Shown here: in pieces, positions 45,218-56,005 of the stretch
How the letters are laid out: each line of letters starts with the position of its first letter
Numbering within the stretch: position 1 is the first letter of the stretch
Origin: Glaciozyma antarctica PI12
Taxonomy: Eukaryota > Basidiomycota > Microbotryomycetes > Kriegeriales > Camptobasidiaceae
DNA: 64,000 nucleotides
Reading direction: 5' to 3'
Assembly (NCBI GenBank): GCA_002917775.1
Contig: KZ627162.1
Coordinates: 22,961-86,960 of the forward strand
Program-made: the position numbers and the translations under genes
The notes under the pieces: model-generated
Seen by the model: only the letters and a program-made list of their open reading frames with translations
What the model was told of the DNA's origin: nothing
The model's database searches: none

Positions 45218-45604
45218 GTTGGAGAGGACGGAGGACGGGATTGAAGCGAGGCTGCTGGAGGGGAGAACTGACTGGAGTGGAGCTGGGGGTACGTTTGCGT
45301 GGTAAGCTGTTGTGGGAAGAAGGGAAACTAGCGAGACAGCGAAATCTCGGAATTCGGCGATGTCAGCGCGGGGGCCGCGATACCAACTCCCACCTCCTCC
45401 TCCCCTTAATTCTTCTCGTTTGAGCTCCTACACGGGTGACGGACAGGTGTTCGCATCTTAGACGACTTGTAGGCGCAACAGAGAGACGCGGCTGAACGCA
45501 GAGGTCGAACCTGCGAGCTCGCGGAGTCCGACGACGAAGCTACAACCTCCTCGAGCCGATGCAGCAGCGAGTCTGTATCAACAACTTCGCATTCCACACC
45601 ACCC
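45218..45604. other. Intergenic, ALDH upstream / HUA1 downstream
   Basis: About 390 bp between two minus-strand genes. It should contain the aldehyde dehydrogenase promoter. No motif recognised. Confidence 0.45.
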
Positions 45605-46829
45605 TCAAAACACTCTTCCAGATCCTCGACAGACGCGACACTGGTCGTCGCCGAAGAAGCCCACAGTGAACCCCGCGCCGCCACATTTCCTGCAGAGCTC
45701 CCCTCCTACGACACCATCAGCTTTACTCCTCCTCGACAGCGAAACCGCACTCACCAATCCTCGGATCCCCAGGCCGTACAACCAGCGTATTCCCTCCCAT
45801 AACCGGGCGCATATTCGAATGCATGATCTGCGGCGGGGGAGGTCGAGGAGCCTGAGGTTGGGGAGGAGCGAAGATGCGGAGAGGGCGTTGGAAATTTGGG
45901 GGAGGGTCGTTGGCGGCGAAGGATAGTTTGAGAGCGCCGTTCCAGGGTTTGCCGAACTTTTCCCAGCACTGCGATGGGGGTCAGCTAGGCTTCGGATAGA
46001 GGGAGGGGGCTAGCTGGGGGTCGGATGGAGGGAGCGAGCGAGGAAGCGAGGGAGCGAGGAGGAGAGCGTACCTTGCGGCAAGGATGGGTCGGGTCGTTAA
46101 ACTGCAAAGGGAATCAGCGAAAGCACGAGCACGCGACGAGCGCAACGACGCACTTTGTAACCCGTATTCGAACACTTGGGGCACTGAGCAAGCGTCGGAG
46201 GGAAAACGAGGATACGGCCTTTGTTGAGAAGAGGTTGCCCAGGGATAGGCGTGATGGACGGAGCGTAGGTGGTCGGTGCGGCGGGTCGAGGAGGGAGAGG
46301 AGGCCCTGGTGGTGATCCTAATGGAGGAGAGAAAGAGTGCTGCTGTGGCGGGGGAGAGAACTGCTGAGGAGGAGGCGAATACGCCTGCTGAAAGGGAGCT
46401 TGACCTGGTCCAGGGCCGTAAAGGGGTTGCTGCGGTCCACCGTACTCGTACGCCTGCTGAGCCGGCCCTTCGCTGAACCCCGTTTGCTGAGGCGTGAGGT
46501 GACTTCCGTTCCAGAAGGGGAACGAGGGCGGAGAAAGGGAGGCGCCGGTGCTTTGAGGCGACTGGACGGACGGAGGAGGGGCCGCAGGTGGAGCGTACTG
46601 CCGTGGAGGAAGGGAAGGTGGAGGTTGGAAGGGGCGGAGGGGACCGTAGGCGAGAGTCTCCTCCGCTTGCGAAGGGTTGGGAACGGCTTGGTAGGCGGGC
46701 TGTGGCGCAGGCGTGAGCGGTGCTTGGTCAGGTCGGGCGAGCAGGACGAGGACGCACTGGAGGGTCGTCGGTCCCAACCTCCTCAGGATCTTGACGCCGT
46801 GAGGGGAGTCTCGGTGCAGCTGCTGACAT
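45605..46829 (-). CDS. HUA1: Hua1-like proline-rich zinc-ribbon protein
   Basis: Yeast Hua1 is a cytoplasmic zinc-finger protein linked to actin-patch assembly and Rsp5 ubiquitin ligase. From ATG 46829 the protein begins MSAAAPRLPSRRQDPEE. Splicing creates DDPPPAYQAV, a PPxY motif that binds WW domains of Rsp5-type ligases. A long Pro/Gln-rich stretch follows. The conserved core is GRILVFPPTLAQCPKCSNTG, then FNDPTHPCRKCWEKFGKPW, forming one Cys4 set, and VVRPGDPRIGGELCRKCGGA with DDQCRVCRGSGRVF, the second. Stop TGA is at 45605. The last exon uses the acceptor GTCGTAG, which restores both frame and the Cys pair. It is divergent from GPI8, with about 130 bp between start codons. Confidence 0.85.
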
Positions 46830-46961
46830 CCCTTAAGCCTGCTGAGTACGAGCAGATTGGAGTGAGTTGGCGGAGGGAGACAGCGCTGTCGCCAAGCGCT
46901 CGGGGGGTTGCCCTCTCCCCCTTCCGCTCCCCCAGACTCGACAGAGTGGAAACAGCTCGGA

Positions 46962-48438
46962 ATGCTGTCCCGCCTAGTGGGCTTGCTGTTCAGCTGCTGC
47001 GTCCTGCTCCTCGGCGTCACCGCATCGACGACGACAGCGACCAACAACTGGGCGGTCTTGGTCTGCTCCGTACGTCCTCCCTTCGATGGCTCTCCTCACC
47101 GCCAGCTAACGCGACTCAGTCCCGCTTCTGGTTCAACTACAGGGTGCGCACTCTCGCTCTCTCCAGCGAGCGCCAGCTAACCCACTCGCAGCACATGGCC
47201 AACACCCTCAGCACATGTCCGACACCCTCGCCATCTCCCTCGCTCTCCCCCCGCTAAACGCACGCAAAACAGGTACCGAACTGTCAAGAGGCTCGGCATC
47301 CCCGACTCGCAGATCATCCTCATGCTCGCCGACGACGTGGCGTGCAACCCGCGCAACCCATTCGCGGGGACGGTGTACTCGAATGCGGATCGCAAGACGG
47401 ACTTGTATGGCGAGACGATCGAGGTGGATTATAAGGGGGAGGAGGTGAATGTTGAGACGTTCTTGCGATTGCTGTCGGGTGAGTTTGGGCGCGCGGGGAG
47501 GGAGGGAGGGAGCTGATTAGTGTGCAGGGAGGTTGCCAGAGTCGACGCCGCCTTCGAAGCGGCTTATGACGGATGAGCGGTCAAACATCTTTGTCTACAT
47601 GACTGGGCATGGAGGAGACGAGTTCCTCAAGTTCCAGGACAACGAGGAGATTTCGGCGTTCGATATTGCGGATGCATTCCAGGGGATGTGGGCCAAGGGG
47701 AGGTGAGTGGAGCTCGCGGAACGATAGGAGAGGGGAGAGCTGATGGATTTGGTGCAGGTACAACGAGATCTTGTTCATGGTCGATACTTGTCAGGCAAAC
47801 ACGCTTTACACCAAATTCTACTCGCCCAACATCGTTGCGACGGGCTCGAGTGGCAAGGGCGAGAACTCGTACTCTGTGCGTCAAAGCTCTTCCTCCGCCC
47901 TGGCAGCACTAAGTACTCCTGCAGCACCACGCCGACAACGACGTGGGCGTCGCCGTCACCGACCGCTACACGCACCACGTCCTCACTTTCCTCGAAGGCA
48001 TCAACAAGACCTCCACCGTGACTCTCCAGAACCTCGTTTGTCCATCCTCCCTTCTTCGATCACCTACTAATCCCTCCCTGACACGCAGTTCGACACCTTC
48101 TCCTACGAAGTCATGCATTCCAACGCCGGCGTCCGGTCCGACCTCTTCCACCGCCCTCTCGACGAAACCCTCCTCACCGATTTCTTCGGCGGAGTCTCTC
48201 AAGTCGAGCTGTCTGATTCCCTCTTCCCAGTTCCTTCAAAACGGGGGCAGCGGCGATACCGACCGAGATCGCAGAAGGGAGCGTGCGGAGACGGCGGAGG
48301 AAGGCGGAAGAGGTGGAGAGAGTGAAGGAGGAGGGTGGAGGGAAACGGAATTGGGTGGTGGGAGGAGCGCTGGCGCTTCTCCAGATTGGGGCGCTGGTCG
48401 TTGGGAGAGTGAGGAGGAAGGGAGAGGAGGTGCAATAG
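46962..48438 (+). CDS. GPI8: GPI-anchor transamidase catalytic subunit Gpi8
   Basis: A cysteine protease-like enzyme of the ER membrane (family C13) that attaches GPI anchors to proteins. The signal peptide is [20 protein letters not shown]. The core reads [44 protein letters not shown] and [15 protein letters not shown]. The catalytic His is in [16 protein letters not shown] and the catalytic Cys in [17 protein letters not shown]-terminal membrane helix, [17 protein letters not shown] with [10 protein letters not shown] after it, ends at TAG 48436. Two frame problems remain: the exon after HMANTLS reaches YRTVKRL one base off, beside an imperfect 20-bp direct repeat at about 47190-47230, and the frame must shift between about 48200 and 48300 to reach the helix. 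The gene is essential in yeast, so assembly errors are the likelier cause. Confidence 0.88.
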
Positions 48439-48649
48439 ATGGACTATTTTGTGAGCCCTCGGGGCTTTTCGAGCTCGATTTTCTTTTGGAGAGCGCTCTG
48501 CAAGGCTTTACACTGTTTCGGGCTCTGAAAAGCAGAAGAGAACGAAAGAACTGAGCTCCTTCAGCGTCTCGGAGCGAGGAGGGAGTCGGCGCCGATTTTG
48601 TTTGTTCCGCCTTCCCTCTCGCCTCTTGCCCTCCCCCCTCCCTCACACG

Positions 48650-50113
48650 ATGCACGCCGCCAAACGGACCCCCTCGCTCTCTCGCAGCTTCTGCACCTGC
48701 CGCCCTCTCCTCGTCTCTCCCCGCCCCTCCCTCCTCAACCCCAAGCCCTCTCCCCGCTACGTCAAACCCCGACCTCTCTCCCCCGCCGGTCCTCAGACGG
48801 GCCTCTTCGTCAGCACGGCTAGCATACCCGCTATCGTGCATCGGCCTTCGCTCATCAATGAGGAGGCGGCGGGGGATTTGGTCAGGGCTTGGGGGCTGGA
48901 TAAGATGCATGATGTTACGGTGGTGGAGGCTTATGCGGGTGAGTGGGGCGTGCGCTGAGGATGGAGAGGGAGCTGATGGGACTATGGTAGGGCCTGGTGG
49001 ATTGACGAAGGCGATGCTGGATCTGAAGAACGTGAAGAAGGTCATTTCTATCGAGGAGGCGTTTAGGTACATGCCGATGCTGGAGGTGCGTCGCCGTTCC
49101 TGTGGAGCTGTGAGAAAGATGGTAGCTGAGCGCGTCGGTGTATCTAGGACCTACACGAGAGCCTGGACGACAAGAGCCGGTTAGAGATCGTTCAGGCGGA
49201 CCCATTCGCTTGGGAGACCTACTCGAAGCTCCAGGCGGCAGGTTCTCTCGCACACATCCCCAAACACTCTTGGGAGAAGGGTGAGCTCTTTCTTTCCCAG
49301 TGCAAGCAAGCGACGCAGCTGATCCCGCGCGCTACACAGTCCACCCGAGCCTCTTTCTCGCCTGCCAAAGCCCCAACACTCGCTACGGCGAACAGCTCTT
49401 CTACCAGTTCCTCGCCGCCAGTTCAGGGAAAATGTGGCTGTACCAATATGGGCGATTCGAATCAGGCTACTTGGGCCCCGACGCCTTCTGGGACGTACGT
49501 CCTCGCCTCCCCCTCCTCGCCTCCCCTCCTGACGCCGTTCCTTCGCAGAAAATCTGCGCAGAAGACGGAACGACAGCACACCACAAGCTTGCAGTCCTCA
49601 CTCACGCGCTCGGCGAGATCCACCGTACCAAAACCCTTTCCGCCCTCTCCCCCCCCGACCACTTCTTCCACCGACCGCGAGGCGACCCAGCAGCGTACTC
49701 GCCGCTCAAGGTCACGCCGCACGCCGAGGCGCTCGTGAACAACTTTGACGCGCTAGAGTTCGTCACGCGCAACATGTTTGCGGCGAAATCGCAGCCGTGG
49801 CAGAAGGCTGTGGCGTGCGTTTATGTTTCGCGTGAAGGAGGGGAAGGGAGCTGATGCGTTTTTGTGTGGCGCAGGAATTTGGCGACGGGAGCGAGCAATT
49901 TGGTGCCCAAGATGATCGCGGCGGGGCTTACGCAGGAGCCGCTCATCGTCAATAAGCTCAGTTTGAAGGACTGGGTCATCATTGCGAACGTCTTCAGCGA
50001 CTGGCCTTTCCGGCCTCAGGTATGTCCCCTTTTCTCGTTTGCTCCGAGCTCTGACTGAGACTCTTTGATCGCAGGCGCTGTTTGATGATCTGTCGTTTGC
50101 TCCCGACGCATAG
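48650..50113 (+). CDS. MTF1: Mitochondrial transcription factor B (Mtf1-like)
   Basis: It belongs to the KsgA/Dim1 rRNA adenine dimethylase superfamily; yeast Mtf1 has become the promoter-melting partner of mitochondrial RNA polymerase. The N-terminus MHAAKRTPSLSRSFCTCRPL is basic and suits a mitochondrial presequence. Family points are TVVEAYAGPGGLTKAMLDLK, the SAM-binding motif I, then KVISIEEAFRYMPMLE, DPFAWETYSKL, PNTRYGEQLFYQFLAA, LVNNFDALEFVTRNMFAAKS, LVPKMIAAGLTQEPLIVNKL and FSDWPFRPQALFDDLSF, ending SFAPDA. Spliced frames join well. Motif I keeps GxG, so residual methyl-donor binding is possible, but activity cannot be judged. Confidence 0.8.
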
Positions 50114-50277
50114 AAGAGGAATCGATGTACGCTTTGAAGGAGCTCACCACTTCTGCGCGAGAGTGCGATCTTCTTTCCAGCTTCTATCTCTGCTCGCTGA
50201 ACGAGCGCGAATCATATCTACTCGCTCTCGCTTCCTCGCTCTCTCCAGGCTCAATAAACACGTTTCTCCTCACCGAA

Positions 50278-51454
50278 CTACAGCATCGCCTCGTCAATCA
50301 CCCTCAAATATTCCTTCGTTGCGACCGCAGCGATGTTGGAAGCCGGAGCGAGGCTGACGAAAGCATGGAACGTGGCGCGCCAAGTCTGTAGACCGACGCT
50401 CACGCCCGCCTCAGCAAGGCGCGCAGCGTACAGCGGTCCCTGATCTCCGAGCGAATCGAGTTCGCACGACGAGACGTCTGCGCAAAGGAGTCAGTGGGAG
50501 TAAGGAGGAGGAGGGAAGGACGGACAGTGCGGAGGGAGGCCGGCGAAGTCGGAGGACGAGGTGGAGCGGAGAGGGGCGGCTTCGATCGCGAGCTTGGGGT
50601 CGTCGGAGCCGTAGAGGAACTTTTGGCAGTTGCGAGAGTTCTGAGCGGTCCAGATAAAGTATCCGGCGAGAGGGTGGGAGTCGGCTTGGAGGGGGTAGAT
50701 AGGGCGGTCGTCGGCGAGGATGCTGCGAGATTGTTCAGCGACTGAGCTCTGCGAAGAGGGACGTTCGGGGACGTGCCTGTCCAACACGACGATCTTGGCC
50801 TTCTTCTCGCTCTTCTTGTTGTTGAGGCGAATCGCAAGCCCAGTAGCGAGCCACGCTCCAGCCGAAGAGCCGTAGAACGCCAGCTTCGAGATGTCGACCT
50901 TGAGGTCGCACGCGTCCGAGACGAGCCAGTTGAACGTCGCCTCGACGTCGTCGAATTGAGCCGGGTGGGGATCCTCGGGCGCGAGTCGGTAGTCAGGACT
51001 GACGACGGCGTAGCCGTGCTCCGCAAAGTACGAGTACAGGGGGAGGTCCATCCTGCGTCCACCAACGCATCAGCTCCCGCCGCGTGAGTAGGGAGGAGGA
51101 TAACGCACTCTGGAGCTCCGACTACTCCTCCACCGCCGTGGAAAGCAAGGATAACAGGGACGACAGCGTCTCCCACCGGGCGAACGACCATCACGCGCAT
51201 TGGCTGCCCATTCCCGCCTGGGATCTTGAGGGCTTGGTTGACCGATACCGTCGCGGGATCAGGGAGGACGGGAGGAGGGCCAGCGGCGAGGAACGGGCGC
51301 ACGCCTTCCGCTGGGGGAACGGTGAGGTCGAATCCGGGGAAGACGGATAGGAAGGGGCGGAGCTGCCACGTACGAGCGTCAGCGCGGTCAACGACGAGGG
51401 AGGGGAGAAGCTCACCTCTGGGAGCGCGCGAGAGAATGGAGTCGAAGAAGCCAT
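50278..51454 (-). CDS. Alpha/beta hydrolase fold-3 esterase/lipase
   Basis: A hormone-sensitive-lipase-like (bacterial HSL) esterase. From ATG 51454 the protein starts MASSTPFSRALPE. The oxyanion-hole motif is VPVILAFHGGGGVVGAPEC. The nucleophile serine is in LAFYGSSAGAWLA (GxSxG). Nearby YAVVSPDYRLAPEDPHPAQF is the standard strand and turn of the family. The C-terminal part carries the acid (LDSLGDQGPLYAARLAEAG) and histidine (WRATFHAFVSL) regions; it ends VIDEAML. It has four or five short introns. No signal peptide or anchor was evident, so a cytosolic short-chain esterase is likely. The natural substrate is unknown. Confidence 0.85.
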
Positions 51455-51724
51455 GGTTACGAGGTGAGTTGGGAGAGGGAGAGCAGGGGACGCGACGAGT
51501 TCGCTGAATGATGTGGGGTTGGCGGATGCGTTTTCCGGGCTTTGTCGTGGGGAGAGCGTGATCCACTTCTGCCAGCTGTGAATCCACCCAACGCTCCACA
51601 GGGAAAGAGGAACCAGAACGATCCAGCGAACGTTTGAGAGCGCCAGCGCGTCGAGCAGTCGAATCGACACCTCCGCGGCGTTTCGCACAACATTCCTCTC
51701 GCTATTCCGCACAACAAGCTACGT

Positions 51725-52966
51725 CTACACGACCACCTCAATCCACCTTCTTTTCCGACCACTCTTGACAATCTTCCTCTCCCTCTCCTTCGCGTCCTTC
51801 CTCTTCCTCTCCGCGTCCCTCTCTTCCACACACCTCATCCTCAACCCCATTTTCCTCATCGCACCCCATCTCGTTCCCCACTCTATCGCTCCGATACATT
51901 CTAGCGCCGTACGCCAATGCCCTGGCTCCTTTCCGGGGCTGAGGAAGTGCAGGTACGAGAGATCGACGGAAATGAGGTTGGGAGTCGAGATGGCGAGCTT
52001 GTCGAGTAGGTACCGGTGCGGAGGAAGAGAGGTACGTGGGAAGGAAAGGCCGGCGAGTCGGAGGTGTCGGAGGGAGAGGAGAGGGGCGAGGACATCGGCG
52101 AGCGAGGTGTCGAGAGCGAGATTGGGCGCACCGGTGAGGGTTAAAGAGTGGAGGTGTGGGAAGGAGGGGATGTGGCGTAGGGACGAAGGGGTCGAGGAGG
52201 GAGCGGGATTTAGAAGGAGAGAGTGGAGGAAGGAGGGGGAGAGAGGGGAGAATCCGAGATTGAGTGTGGTGAGAGTGTCGGCGAAGCGATGTGGAGTCCC
52301 TCCCCAGTCCCAGCCCAGCTCCCGTGTAGCCTCCCATCGCTCCTGGTACAGTCCTTCGACCTCCCAGTCTCCCTTCTCAGCCTCCTCAGCCCCCACCTCC
52401 CTCGTCGCATCAATCCCCTCGCTCGCACCCACCTCATCATCCCTCAGCAGCTCCCTTATCGCCACCTCCCCTGACGGCGCCTCCCCCTGCGCAATCTCCA
52501 TCAACCCCTCCCTCACATGGGCCGGCAACCACCTCACCAACTCCATATAAACGCTCCCCCTCCTCTCCAGATCTCGCACCACCCTCCTCCCACACCCCCT
52601 CAGTAGACTCTCCACTCCCTCTCCCTCTCCTTCCTCCTGATCGAGGCTCCGTAACATCCGCTGATTCCGCACGCGACGTTCGGAGAGCTCTAAAGTCGAC
52701 TGACGCGAGGTGGCCGTTCGAGCGATCTGAGCGGCCCAGGAACGCGGAGCGGGGGGGCCTGCGAGCTTGAGTGCGGGCTGTTCGGAGGAGGAGGTGGTGG
52801 GGGAGGGGTGGGAGGGAGGGTGGAGGAGGAGGAGGCCTGGAGAGGTTGGAGGGGCGGGGGAGGTGAAGAGGCGAGAGGGGCGCTGTTCGGCGCGGAGACG
52901 GGAGAGGTGGGAACTCACGCCCTCTGAAGGAGGAGTGGGGGCGGAGGAGGGGTGCCGAGTTATCAT
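51725..52966 (-). CDS. Unrecognised LRR-like protein, single exon
   Basis: An uninterrupted frame of 413 codons from MITRHPSSAPTPP to the basic tail RKIVKSGRKRRWIEVVV. Its first third is disordered. A helical region with VRWLPAHVREGLMEIAQ follows. The second half reads like leucine-rich repeats: FADTLTTLNLGFSPLSPSFL, FPHLHSLTLTGAPNLALD, LLSLRHLRLAGLSFPRTSL, TPNLISVDLSYLHFLSPG. The end carries the charged helix EERDAERKRKDAKERERK. I did not recognise a named family; an F-box was not evident. The absence of introns is unusual among its neighbours. Confidence 0.65.
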   Translation of the reverse strand: MITRHPSSAPTPPSEGVSSHLSRLRAEQRPSRLFTSPAPPTSPGLLLLHPPSHPSPTTSSSEQPALKLAGPPAPRSWAAQIARTATSRQSTLELSERRVRNQRMLRSLDQEEGEGEGVESLLRGCGRRVVRDLERRGSVYMELVRWLPAHVREGLMEIAQGEAPSGEVAIRELLRDDEVGASEGIDATREVGAEEAEKGDWEVEGLYQERWEATRELGWDWGGTPHRFADTLTTLNLGFSPLSPSFLHSLLLNPAPSSTPSSLRHIPSFPHLHSLTLTGAPNLALDTSLADVLAPLLSLRHLRLAGLSFPRTSLPPHRYLLDKLAISTPNLISVDLSYLHFLSPGKEPGHWRTALECIGAIEWGTRWGAMRKMGLRMRCVEERDAERKRKDAKERERKIVKSGRKRRWIEVVV

Positions 52967-53339
52967 TGCCCGCGTGGGGTGGGGTGAAGTGAGGAAAGAA
53001 GAGAGGGTGCTTTAGAGAGCTTCGCCTACAGGGATCGCACTGTCTCTGAACGAATGAAGCAACGTCGTGTTCGATTAGCGAAGCACGCTACAGGTATATA
53101 GATGGTGGGGGCGAAAGGGAGGGTAAACGGAGGACGGGGGTGCAGCGAGGGAGCGCTTCGTTCTCCAGGAACGAACGCATCGAACGAGACGAAGGGGGAT
53201 ACAAAACTGTGCGCAAATAGGGAGTAATGAACGTCGAGTGTGCGTATAAACAGCCAAATAAGGAGCGAACTGCGCGGAGAGAACGGTCAGCTCTGCCTCC
53301 AACGATCGTCGCAAGGAGAACGCACCCGAGAGCGATTCC
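52967..53339. other. Intergenic
   Basis: About 370 bp between two minus-strand genes. It holds no recognised element. Sequence near 53095-53105 includes TATATAG. Confidence 0.4.
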
Positions 53340-54741
53340 TCAATCCCTCTCGCGAGGATCGTCGTTGACGACGCTCAGCCTCCATCCTCCAGTGCCCGAC
53401 TCATCGTAGCCATTTCCAAACGGCCCGACTTGCAACGGCGTAGGACTCGAAGGCCTAGCAACCTCCTCCTGCCCGAGTTCGCTCCCAGGCAGCGGCAGCG
53501 CACCAGGCGCATCTCCGTGTCCGTTCGACGATCCTCCAGCGACGTATGCTCGAGGAGGGGAGGGGGTAGAGCGTTGGTAGTCGATCGAGGCGGGGCCCGG
53601 AGCGAGAGGCGTGTGGGACTGGGTCGAAGCAGGTCCAGAGGCGTAGGCGCCTCCATACGAGGATGCCGGTGCGGAAGAGTACTGCGACATGCCTCCGTAT
53701 GCCGATTCAGAGTACGCGCTCGGCGGGACCGACGGGAGAGTGGGCTGGCGTCCGTTCGTTGAGGTGGAGTTGTACCTCCCCGCTCCAGCATACGCCGTCC
53801 CGACCCCCGCCGCTCCAGCCATCATCGCCGGCGCCGCGACCTCCTCCATATCCTCTCCTCCGATACTAGCGCGGCCAGTAGCGTGCGTTTGCTCGGGATA
53901 GAGGGCCGCACGATCTTCGGCGCTCGCGGCGATTTCGGGCCACTTGATGTTCTCTTGTCGGTCGAGGTTCTTGCGGCGCTTGCGGCGCATCCCAAGGCAG
54001 ACGAGGAGGAAGAGGGTGGCGAGGGCGAGGCCTCCAATGACGGAACCGGCGATAATGCCTGCGCGGGCGCCAGAGGAGAGGGAGGAGGAGGAAGAGGAGG
54101 AAGAGGAGGGGGAGCTGGTGATGGTGGGGTCAGAGGTGGAGGTAAGGGTCGTCGCGGGGAGGTCGGAAGTGACTGAGGGACGTGGAAGGTTAGCTTGTGG
54201 TTCGAGGGTTGAAGAAGAGGACGGTGGCGCACTGGTCTGCGTGCCGATGACGATGACTACCGAGTGTGTTAGTGTGTTAGCTAAAGCTCACGATCTAACA
54301 AGGGCGTAGAGCTCACCAGTCGTGGGCGTGATGACCTGGGTAACAGTCGAGCCTGCAAGAAGGCGGAACGACCCGTTAGCTTGAGAACGAGGACAGAGCG
54401 TGTACTCGGGAGGGGAAGGGGGACGCACGACTGGCGCTCGTAGTAGTCCTCTCCGTCGTCGGTTCTGTCGTTGGCTCTGGCGCGCTGGTCGTCGGCTCGC
54501 TCGTGGTCGTCGGGGCAGTCGTGGGCTCTTCGGTCGTACTGTTGTCCGCACCCCAAGTCAGCGCCCTATCCCCTCTGGCAACTCGTCTCCGCTCTCCAAA
54601 GTCCACTCACCTGATAGGCGCGGTGGTTGGCGGTCCCGCGGTGGTCGTTGCGCTGGTCCCAGCGATCCCTCGTCCAGTCGTGGACGATTCGTCGTCGTCC
54701 TCCTCCCCTTGCTGACGGCGGATCATGCGAAGAGGGTCCAT
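53340..54741 (-). CDS. Single-pass membrane protein with Ser/Thr-rich ectodomain
   Basis: From ATG 54741 (MDPLRMIRRQQGEEDD) the first half is almost wholly Ser/Thr/Pro with TTEPTTERTT-type repeats, so it is likely heavily O-mannosylated. The single helix is RAGIIAGSVIGGLALATLFL then LVCLGMRRKRRK, a typical membrane span with a basic stop-transfer. The cytoplasmic tail includes DRQENIKWPEIA and a Gly/Ser/Tyr-rich stretch, ending SVVNDDPRERD. This layout resembles fungal Mid2/Axl2-like surface sensors, but no diagnostic domain was seen, and no cleavable signal peptide is visible in the model. Four exons. Confidence 0.65.
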
Positions 54742-55478
54742 GGTTCGTGTACTGAGTATGGCCCTAGTTCGGGCGTGGTGGTGGGGTGGAAAGGAACGAA
54801 GCGCGGTGGGGCTGGAGGACACCAAGGTGCCTTGGGCTCAAAAAACCAGCCCTCCCTCGCGGCGCAGCACTGCCCAGCGATGTCATTTCACGCTGAGAAA
54901 AAAAGGGGGCGCCAGAACGCTGGAGCCCTGCAAAGAGCTCTCTTTGCATATCTACGACGCAGGAGAACGACTGGGAGCGAGATGGAAACACCGCGGACGA
55001 TTCGCCTTCAAACGTCCTCGGCGATGGGTTCGAACGCCGGAGGACGGATCGTAGCGACGCTGAAGCAAGATGCCTGGCGAGATCTGCTCGTAATGGTGGG
55101 ATTGGACGCTCGAGAGTGCCTGGGAGCGAACAGCACGACTCGAGGAATGGCGAACTGCATTCATACAGGCTCGGTCGTCCTCGGGCCGCCAACACATGCC
55201 GCCGACGCAACAAAGCTCGCTGCTTTATAGGTTGTTAGCTAAGCTGCAGATACGGGAGGAATCTTAGCAAGGCCGACTCACCTGGTCTCCTTCCCACAGC
55301 AGCAACGAGCTCTCCTCGATCTACCCCCTTCTCTTCTCCCTCATCCCTCACAGACCCAACAAGCACACAGCGAGCACTTCGCCACATCCCTCCCCCAGTC
55401 CACTCCATCTCTATCTCTTACAAAAGAACCAAAATCAGCTCCGATCCCTCCCCTCCGCCACCTTCCGATGCTCACCTC
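54742..55478. other. Intergenic
   Basis: About 740 bp between two minus-strand genes. Open frames here show no recognised product. It likely contains the promoter of the surface-type protein and the 3' UTR of PET117. Confidence 0.4.
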
Positions 55479-55861
55479 ACTCCTTCTCACACGTCTTGCA
55501 TCCAAAGTCCAATCCCTCCGCCGACGTCGGTACCTCCCCCTTTGGCGTTGGTGCCGGTGCCACGGGGTTCGATACGCCCTGCACGCCCTCCAAGAACGCT
55601 CGCTTCCGTGCTTGGTCCTCGAACTCGGCCTCACGCGCTCGTTGAGCTCGGCGGGCAGAGAGGCGGGCTTCGTCGCGGACGACCCCGGCGAACATGGTCT
55701 GGTTCGTGGCGTTAGCGAGCGTTGAGGGGGGGGAGGGGGGGAGGGGCAGAGGAGGGCAGACGCACCTCGCGCTCTTGGATCTGGAGGAAGTGCACTCCGA
55801 ATATCGTTGCGCCTGCTGCGACGACACTGGCAGCAAAGAAGACCTTGGATGCTCGGCTCAT
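55479..55861 (-). CDS. PET117: Cytochrome oxidase assembly factor Pet117
   Basis: A small mitochondrial inner-membrane protein needed for complex IV assembly, working with Cox15 in haem a synthesis in yeast. The family start is clear: MSRASKVFFAASVVAAGATI then FGVHFLQIQERE, a single helix followed by the VH.xQ.xER motif. After one intron comes TMFAGVVRDEARLSARRAQR, with the charged helix typical of Pet117. The tail FGCKTCEKE is an extension I do not know from the family; it holds two cysteines in a CxxC-like CKTC. Stop TGA is at 55479. It is divergent from the HCNGP-like gene with about 145 bp between start codons. Confidence 0.85.
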
Positions 55862-56005
55862 CAAGGCGAGGAGGGGTTGGTGAGAGTCTGTCGGGGGGCG
55901 TGGTGGGAGAACAAACGACCAAAGGCCGATCTGTGTTGCTCTTACTCTCCTCGCTCCCGCCGAACACGCCGACTTCTCCTTCCATTTCAAGGCACCACTG
56001 AACAC

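Noticed and set aside
46337-47257. A 306-codon plus-strand frame opposite HUA1
   Set aside because: Arg/Leu-rich antisense reading of the Pro/Gln-rich HUA1 coding region; it has no motif and overlaps the GPI8 start.
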